From assembly GCA_964557575.1 (NCBI GenBank), contig CAZLBC010000001.1:124001-188000 (forward strand): 64,000 nt of DNA, given 5' to 3'. The stretch comes from CAZLBC01 sp964557575 (lineage in GTDB: Bacteria; Planctomycetota; Phycisphaerae; SM23-33). The notes under the pieces were generated by a model. That model was not told the origin of the DNA. It did no database searches and was given only the letters and a program-made list of their open reading frames with translations. This document shows positions 59,734 to 64,000 of this stretch, piece by piece. Position 1 is the stretch's first letter. Each line of letters opens with the position of its first letter. A program made the translations under genes and the position numbers.

Positions 59734-60408
59734 TCACAGGTCCTCCGGGTTCATTGGTTTTCCGGTCGGAGTTTCCTCGGCTTTACCCGATTCGGGTTCC
59801 GCGTCGATTTCAACGCCGAGGGCCGGTCCGCTGTACCTGTGTATACCGTCCCACGGAACCACGATCTCGACAGTCAGTTCGAAACCCTTCTCGGCCGCTT
59901 CTTCCATGAGCTTGTTATCCGTTTTCCGGATGTGACTTTCCAGCCAGCAAGCGTCGGCGGAATTGAAGTGCAGCGCGTCTCCGGGATCGCTGTCGAACGC
60001 GTATTCGACGACGCCCGTGCGCGGATAGTAGTCGCACGCGGAAACGGCCACAGGGTCGAAGGCTAAAACGGAGTTCGGTGAAAGCTGCCGAAGTTTGACG
60101 GTGTAATTCCGTTCGTCGCGTTTCTTAAAGCCGTCGGCGATGTACGGAGTCAACGTCGTGATCCGTTTTTTGTCGACCAGCCCGAAGTCTTCGACATGCC
60201 ACTCAACTTCGTTTCCGAAGCGTTGAATGAACGCCAGCGCGGTGTGCGCGTTCGGGAACAACGTCGGGGGCGACGTGATTTCCTGTTCAAAAGACCAGAC
60301 CCACGGAGCGTCGCGAATCCCCGTGTACGCGAGACCGCACATTCTCAACGTCGAGTCGTTCGACTGGACGATCGCGAACGACGGTTCTTTCGGGTTTTTG
60401 CTTTCCAT
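59734..60408 (-). CDS. Small protein with GKPMNPEDL tail
   Basis: 224 residues: MESKNPKEPSFAIVQSNDSTLRMCGLAYTGIRDAPWVWSFEQ..., alpha/beta, with FELTVEIVVPWDGIHRYSG. It ends KAEETPTGKPMNPEDL. Part of the shared-tail family; function unknown. Confidence 0.6.
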   Translation of the reverse strand: MESKNPKEPSFAIVQSNDSTLRMCGLAYTGIRDAPWVWSFEQEITSPPTLFPNAHTALAFIQRFGNEVEWHVEDFGLVDKKRITTLTPYIADGFKKRDERNYTVKLRQLSPNSVLAFDPVAVSACDYYPRTGVVEYAFDSDPGDALHFNSADACWLESHIRKTDNKLMEEAAEKGFELTVEIVVPWDGIHRYSGPALGVEIDAEPESGKAEETPTGKPMNPEDL

Positions 60409-60419
60409 GTCGGTTTCCT

Positions 60420-60887
60420 TTATCTTCCAATTTGCATCCCGAGGACCAACCCGAGAATGAACGCGAAAACGGCCGCAAAAAAGCTCGCTGTAATTGATTC
60501 TTTCCCGAGGAATTTCAAAATCGAGCGCACCGAATCGCTTGTGATGAAACGTTCGAATGCTCCGAACGCCGGGCGGTGCGGCGAGAGTCCCGAAGACTGT
60601 TCGGGAGGAACCGGCGCATTGCCTTCAACAAGCTGGCCGTATTCGTCCAGTACAAGTCCGTTTTCCAACCGCTGACGCGCGTTCGACACTAACGAGACCG
60701 TGCTGTTAAAACAACCGGCCGCCTGTATCAGGGCTTGGCGGTAAACGCGTGCGGGAGCGTCTCCGGGAAGCACGCGCTGCAGGTCCGGTTCTCTCCCCTC
60801 TACAATCGAGTTGTGAATTTCACGCGTGATACGGTCCGCGAACTCGCGCTGAAGCGCGGCTTCTTGATTTTGCCGGGCGTCAGGCAT
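60420..60887 (-). CDS. C-terminal tail-anchored membrane protein
   Basis: 155 residues. A polar helical N-terminus and one C-terminal membrane segment (ITASFFAAVFAFILGLVLGMQIGR, residues about 131-154). It starts in an 8-base overlap with the upstream gene. Function unknown. Confidence 0.6.
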   Translation of the reverse strand: MPDARQNQEAALQREFADRITREIHNSIVEGREPDLQRVLPGDAPARVYRQALIQAAGCFNSTVSLVSNARQRLENGLVLDEYGQLVEGNAPVPPEQSSGLSPHRPAFGAFERFITSDSVRSILKFLGKESITASFFAAVFAFILGLVLGMQIGR

Positions 60888-61242
60888 GTAATCGGTTTCC
60901 TTCCGTCCGGTCGAACTCGAACGTTTCGTTGACCTTCCCGTCTTTCATCTTGACCCGGACGGGGTTCATCCGGAACAGGCCGCCTCCGGCGTAGTTGCAA
61001 GGACCGCCGGACTTGCCGTCGTGCAACATGGCGTCTTTGCTATCCGGAAGCCAGCGACCGACACAGGAGAACCCTGCGGCCGTCGACGGCGCGCCCGCAT
61101 CCTTGTAATCCCGAACCGCTGCGACATGTCCGCAGACAGGGCAGACGAAACGCCACTGCATCGGGTCTTTGCCGAACAGTTCCTCGGCTTCAGCCAACCA
61201 CTCGGCGTGCGCTACTTCCCGTGTTTCACTCAACCTCGCCAT
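60880..61242 (-). CDS. Conserved zinc-binding phage protein
   Basis: 120 residues. CPVCGHVAAVRDYKDAG (residues 34-50), GFSCVGRW, GPCNYAGGGLFRMNPVRVK. This combination (a CxxC pair, 'GxP...GFSCxGRW' and 'GPCNYAGGGLFxxNPV') is a familiar pattern of an unknown protein in actinobacterial phages and prophages. Four Cys could bind zinc. Confidence 0.7.
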   Translation of the reverse strand: MARLSETREVAHAEWLAEAEELFGKDPMQWRFVCPVCGHVAAVRDYKDAGAPSTAAGFSCVGRWLPDSKDAMLHDGKSGGPCNYAGGGLFRMNPVRVKMKDGKVNETFEFDRTEGNRLHA

Positions 61243-61245
61243 GGC

Positions 61246-62619
61246 TTATTTATCCTTCAAACAATCCCCGTCGGTGTTGTACGGATCATCGACAAACTCG
61301 CAGGCATCCCGATCCGGGCAGTCGGTGCAGGTCAACTGGGAAGGGTCGAGGTCGTACCGGCCGTCGTCTTCCAGACAGAAAAACTTTCGAGCGATACCCC
61401 GGTCGCTGTCCTTCTCCGACTCGGACAGGTCGGGATAGTCTGTCGCCATTTGACGCGTCCACCGCTCGACTTTGTCCTTCGGCATCGTCCATGTTCCGTC
61501 GTCGTTCATCACGCCCTGCGTGAACATGTAGTTCATCCAATGCGCCCACACGGCGTGAATCCGGTACGCGGTGGTTTCCACGGCGAGATTCCCGACCCGC
61601 GCGTCTTCGACGACTTCTGCGACAGCTTTTCGGATTGCGTCGTTTCGCGCTTTCTCGTCGTATTCGGACGCGTCAGCCAAACACCCGCAATCGTTGGGTT
61701 CGGCGCACCGGGTCCGTCCTGTTTCCGTCCCTTGAATCTCAACATGCCGGACGTTGTCATGTTGCGGGAGCGTTGAGAAGTAGTCCGGGTTGACTGTTTT
61801 TTCGGCGTACGCCTTGGCGAGCTTTGAGGGCATTTGTTGCATGTTCGGGATGAGCGAGCATCCGTGTCCCCGCACCGGGCGTTCCGGCTCCTCGACGACT
61901 TCCGGCGGATCGCCGAAAAGCTCCCGGCGTCGCGCCGCGTACATGGTCGGGTCGGGGTCGTCGACGGACAAGGTATGTCCGCCGTGTTCCTTCTCCGCGC
62001 GACGGATCGCGTCCCTGTAGTCGTCGCCGACTTCCCCCGCCGAGTACGTGATGGCTTCCGTCGACGGCGGCCGATTTTCCGGGTCGAACGGTCCGTCCGC
62101 GCGCCAGTACGCGACCTCGAAGTCGTCGTCCGTGACCAAATTCATGTGGTACAGAAAGTTGTCTGGAGCCTTGCCCCAGCAAAAAACGGTACGTCTTGGC
62201 AGGCTTCGGAGGTTGAGCGATGTGACCGCGAATCCGCTTTCGCTAGGCTTGCCTTCGCGGCGGAACCCTGCTTGGATGTTCCGTAGTTGACCCGCGCGCT
62301 GGGGTCCGGGCAGGAGGTGTTTCGGGCAGCATACGGTGCAATACCGCGCTTCGTACTTTTCACGAGGGATTCGCGGATCGTGAACGATGCCGACGCCGGG
62401 CGCGATCTCCATGACCTGAATCGGCCACCAGACGGCGCGCGCTTTCACCAGTTCTTCCAGCGGTTCCAGATGAAAATTGACGATCCGCAGTTGCTTCGGC
62501 TCGTCGCCTTCGTTCTCCGGTTTGACCGCCACTGAGAAGTAGTTGTTGGTCCCCAGCAACGTCATCATGGTGACCTGCGCCGCCATGTGAACCGGGTTGT
62601 CGTCGTATGGATGCTTCAT
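61246..62619 (-). CDS. Hypothetical protein rich in cysteine clusters
   Basis: 457 residues: MKHPYDDNPVHMAAQVTMMTLLGTNNYF... with Cys clusters CTVCCPKHLLPGPQ (about 95), CAEPNDCGC (about 310) and CTDCPDRDACEF near the C-terminus. A possible metal-binding protein. A region with HHEY-like features is not evident. It lies one codon after the zinc-binding protein. Unrecognised. Confidence 0.6.
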   Translation of the reverse strand: MKHPYDDNPVHMAAQVTMMTLLGTNNYFSVAVKPENEGDEPKQLRIVNFHLEPLEELVKARAVWWPIQVMEIAPGVGIVHDPRIPREKYEARYCTVCCPKHLLPGPQRAGQLRNIQAGFRREGKPSESGFAVTSLNLRSLPRRTVFCWGKAPDNFLYHMNLVTDDDFEVAYWRADGPFDPENRPPSTEAITYSAGEVGDDYRDAIRRAEKEHGGHTLSVDDPDPTMYAARRRELFGDPPEVVEEPERPVRGHGCSLIPNMQQMPSKLAKAYAEKTVNPDYFSTLPQHDNVRHVEIQGTETGRTRCAEPNDCGCLADASEYDEKARNDAIRKAVAEVVEDARVGNLAVETTAYRIHAVWAHWMNYMFTQGVMNDDGTWTMPKDKVERWTRQMATDYPDLSESEKDSDRGIARKFFCLEDDGRYDLDPSQLTCTDCPDRDACEFVDDPYNTDGDCLKDK

Positions 62620-62636
62620 GACGGTTCTTCGTCTCC

Positions 62637-62732
62637 CTAAAGGTCTTCGGGCCTTCCCGCGACGAGCGTCTTTTCTTCTTGTTCGGTCAACCTGTCAACT
62701 GGAAAAAGCGGACGTCTGATTTGCTTCTTCAT
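62637..62732 (-). CDS. 31-residue protein with AGRPEDL tail
   Basis: MKKQIRRPLFPVDRLTEQEEKTLVAGRPEDL. It ends in a short form of the shared tail motif (here lacking VNP). Starts ten bases after the upstream stop. Too short for a function. Confidence 0.5.
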   Translation of the reverse strand: MKKQIRRPLFPVDRLTEQEEKTLVAGRPEDL

Positions 62733-62742
62733 CGGTTTCTTC

Positions 62743-63996
62743 TTAGTCTTCCTTTTCGTACGGCAGAACGGTGATGAACGGAGTTTCACCCGCATTTTTC
62801 GGGAATATGCTTCGTATCACCTCGGCGGCCCTGTCTGCGTGTTCCCACGTGTCGAACGCCAGCGCGTTTTCCGGGTTGACCTCTGTGGGGACTTCCGGTG
62901 TGCCGGAGACGTACCGCGCGATGCTGTGCATGATCTGGTACTTGACGCTTTCCCCGTGCTTTACCATATGCAGGCGAAGCACGAACTTCTTTCCGGACTT
63001 CACTGGTTCGGGTTCCGGCTCTTCCTCCGGTTCCGGCTCTTCCTCCGGTTCCGGTTCCACCGGCTTCGGATTCGACTTTACCGGCTTCGGATTCGACTTC
63101 GGCTTCACCGGCTCCGGCAGCGTTACGCTGGGCACGGGGCGCGGCGAGTATTCCACCGGGTACTGCGCCAAGATGGCGTGAAAATCCTGCGGATTCAGGA
63201 AATTCTGGTACATGAGAGCGAGTTCGCCAAGGCTCTTGGTCTGCGGACGAACCGACTTCGCCTCGGTGTTGATTTCGAACGGACCGCACACGTCCCTTCC
63301 CTGCGAATCGGCGGCGACATACCGTATTTCGAATCGTCGTTGGAGGATTTCGAAGGGAGTATCCGAAGCGGGCAGTGCATCGGCGTTCACCACTCGGTTA
63401 TCGGCGTCGAACCGGACCGGGTATACGCGGACGTTCTTCGTCCGCGCGCCCTTCGTTCGGAATACCACGACTTGCACAAGAGCCGGGGCGATCTCTGAAA
63501 CATACTGCCTTCCGTGGTCCGCGTAGTTGGAAAGCATCGAATACAATTTCGTCTGCTTTTCCACGAACAACGCTTTCGCCGCATGGTCCACGTTAGCGGC
63601 TTTCGAGATTTCCAGCCGAAGCTTCACTATCTTTTTAGATACGTCCGAATCATTTTGCTTGTTGTGTTCGAAACAGTGTGTTTGGCGTCTGGACTCCGGG
63701 TGAATCACGCGCCCGCACGCCCTGCAGCGGAAGTCTCGCATGTTTCGCATTCCGTACCGGCTTCGCCGCGTGAGGATCGCGGTTTCGCGCTCGGGGTAGA
63801 CGTAGCGTTTTTTGGCCGTGTTGCGATGGTACGGCAGCGGGAGAAAATATGCGCAAATCCACGAATCGTAAAAGACGCCCGAAGGCGGCTTGTCCGGGTC
63901 GACGTCCACGTGTCGACCGCAGTATTTACGGTTCCCGTCTCCGATGAACGTTTGGTTGCATCCGATTACCGCGCACGTTTCGATTTCGTGGTCCAT
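62743..63996 (-). CDS. Hypothetical protein with multiple zinc fingers and Pro/Glu repeats
   Basis: 417 residues. An N-terminal Cys cluster (CAVIGCNQTFIGDGNRKYCGRH, 8-28) and a second (FRCRACGRVIHPESRRQTHCFEH, about 90-112) bind zinc by appearance. A middle globular part is followed by Lys/Pro and Glu-Pro repeats and a C-terminal alpha/beta domain (KKFVLRLHMVKHGESVKYQIMHSI). Possibly nucleic-acid binding. The gene starts four bases from the window end, so an upstream partner may be cut off. Confidence 0.6.
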   Translation of the reverse strand: MDHEIETCAVIGCNQTFIGDGNRKYCGRHVDVDPDKPPSGVFYDSWICAYFLPLPYHRNTAKKRYVYPERETAILTRRSRYGMRNMRDFRCRACGRVIHPESRRQTHCFEHNKQNDSDVSKKIVKLRLEISKAANVDHAAKALFVEKQTKLYSMLSNYADHGRQYVSEIAPALVQVVVFRTKGARTKNVRVYPVRFDADNRVVNADALPASDTPFEILQRRFEIRYVAADSQGRDVCGPFEINTEAKSVRPQTKSLGELALMYQNFLNPQDFHAILAQYPVEYSPRPVPSVTLPEPVKPKSNPKPVKSNPKPVEPEPEEEPEPEEEPEPEPVKSGKKFVLRLHMVKHGESVKYQIMHSIARYVSGTPEVPTEVNPENALAFDTWEHADRAAEVIRSIFPKNAGETPFITVLPYEKED

Positions 63997-64000
63997 TCGA

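Overview
The window looks like an interior piece of a large, GC-rich, T4-related myovirus genome (a 'huge' phage, probably metagenome-assembled because it holds a run of exactly 100 N at 49750-49849). Nearly every gene is on the minus strand, packed end to end with ATGA or GTGA stop/start overlaps. Virion genes of the T4 head type are present (gp23-like major capsid protein, gp21-like prohead protease fused to a scaffold). No ribosomal, tRNA or central metabolic genes are seen. The host is not identifiable; canonical AGGAGG ribosome binding sites, sigma-70-like promoters and a lipobox lipoprotein point to a bacterium.

Layout (minus strand unless stated). 0-14 kb: head morphogenesis block (proline-rich protein, capsid, protease/scaffold, small beta-rich and long low-complexity proteins) with a GT2 glycosyltransferase and a WbqC-like protein inside it. 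14.7-20.1 kb: CobT-like VWA protein, an unknown, and a CobS-like AAA+ ATPase. 20.2 kb: the only plus-strand gene. 20.7-28.8 kb: ThyX with an intein, MazG-like pyrophosphohydrolase, GHKL ATPase with a HELGH motif, a sigma-region-4-like protein, and the GDP-fucose pair gmd/fcl. 28.9-40.4 kb: large proteins thought to be packaged in the head (two WCTRF paralogues and a zincin/ADP-ribosyltransferase/ParB-like polyvalent protein) around an intein-containing Pif1/RecD-like helicase. 40.5-43.7 kb: a miniature type V CRISPR locus. 43.7-47.1 kb: small unknown genes. 47.2-48.3 kb and 49.2-50.0 kb: structured non-coding DNA with candidate small RNAs, palindromes and an iteron-like tandem array, flanking a sigma-like gene. 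50-64 kb: an operon-like train of small proteins, several ending in a shared GRPVNPEDL-type tail, plus a head-targeted kinase-like protein, a lipoprotein with a sulfatase-modifying-factor domain and an XRE regulator.

The main find is the CRISPR locus at 40571-42653. A 448-residue TnpB/Cas12-like effector has lost two of three RuvC catalytic acids (D to E at 248, E to R at 345) but keeps its zinc ribbon. It is followed by an array of 29-nt repeats with 32-nt spacers, which decays with distance from the effector, and then by a promoter-to-terminator unit of about 140 nt with a 13-bp match to the repeat, as expected of a tracrRNA. No cas1, cas2 or cas4 is present. I read this as a nuclease-dead, RNA-guided DNA binder, that is, a phage-borne CRISPR interference system.

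A second system-level pattern is a shared 13-14 residue N-terminus (I/V-R-x-x-L/F-x-E, with E at position 13 or 14) on five otherwise unrelated proteins: the kinase, the polyvalent ADP-ribosyltransferase, two WCTRF proteins and the plus-strand gene. It resembles T4 capsid-targeting peptides that gp21 cuts after LxE/IxE, and suggests a set of effectors loaded into the head and injected with the DNA. A recurring CCGATAWA element just upstream of many transcription units is a candidate phage promoter.
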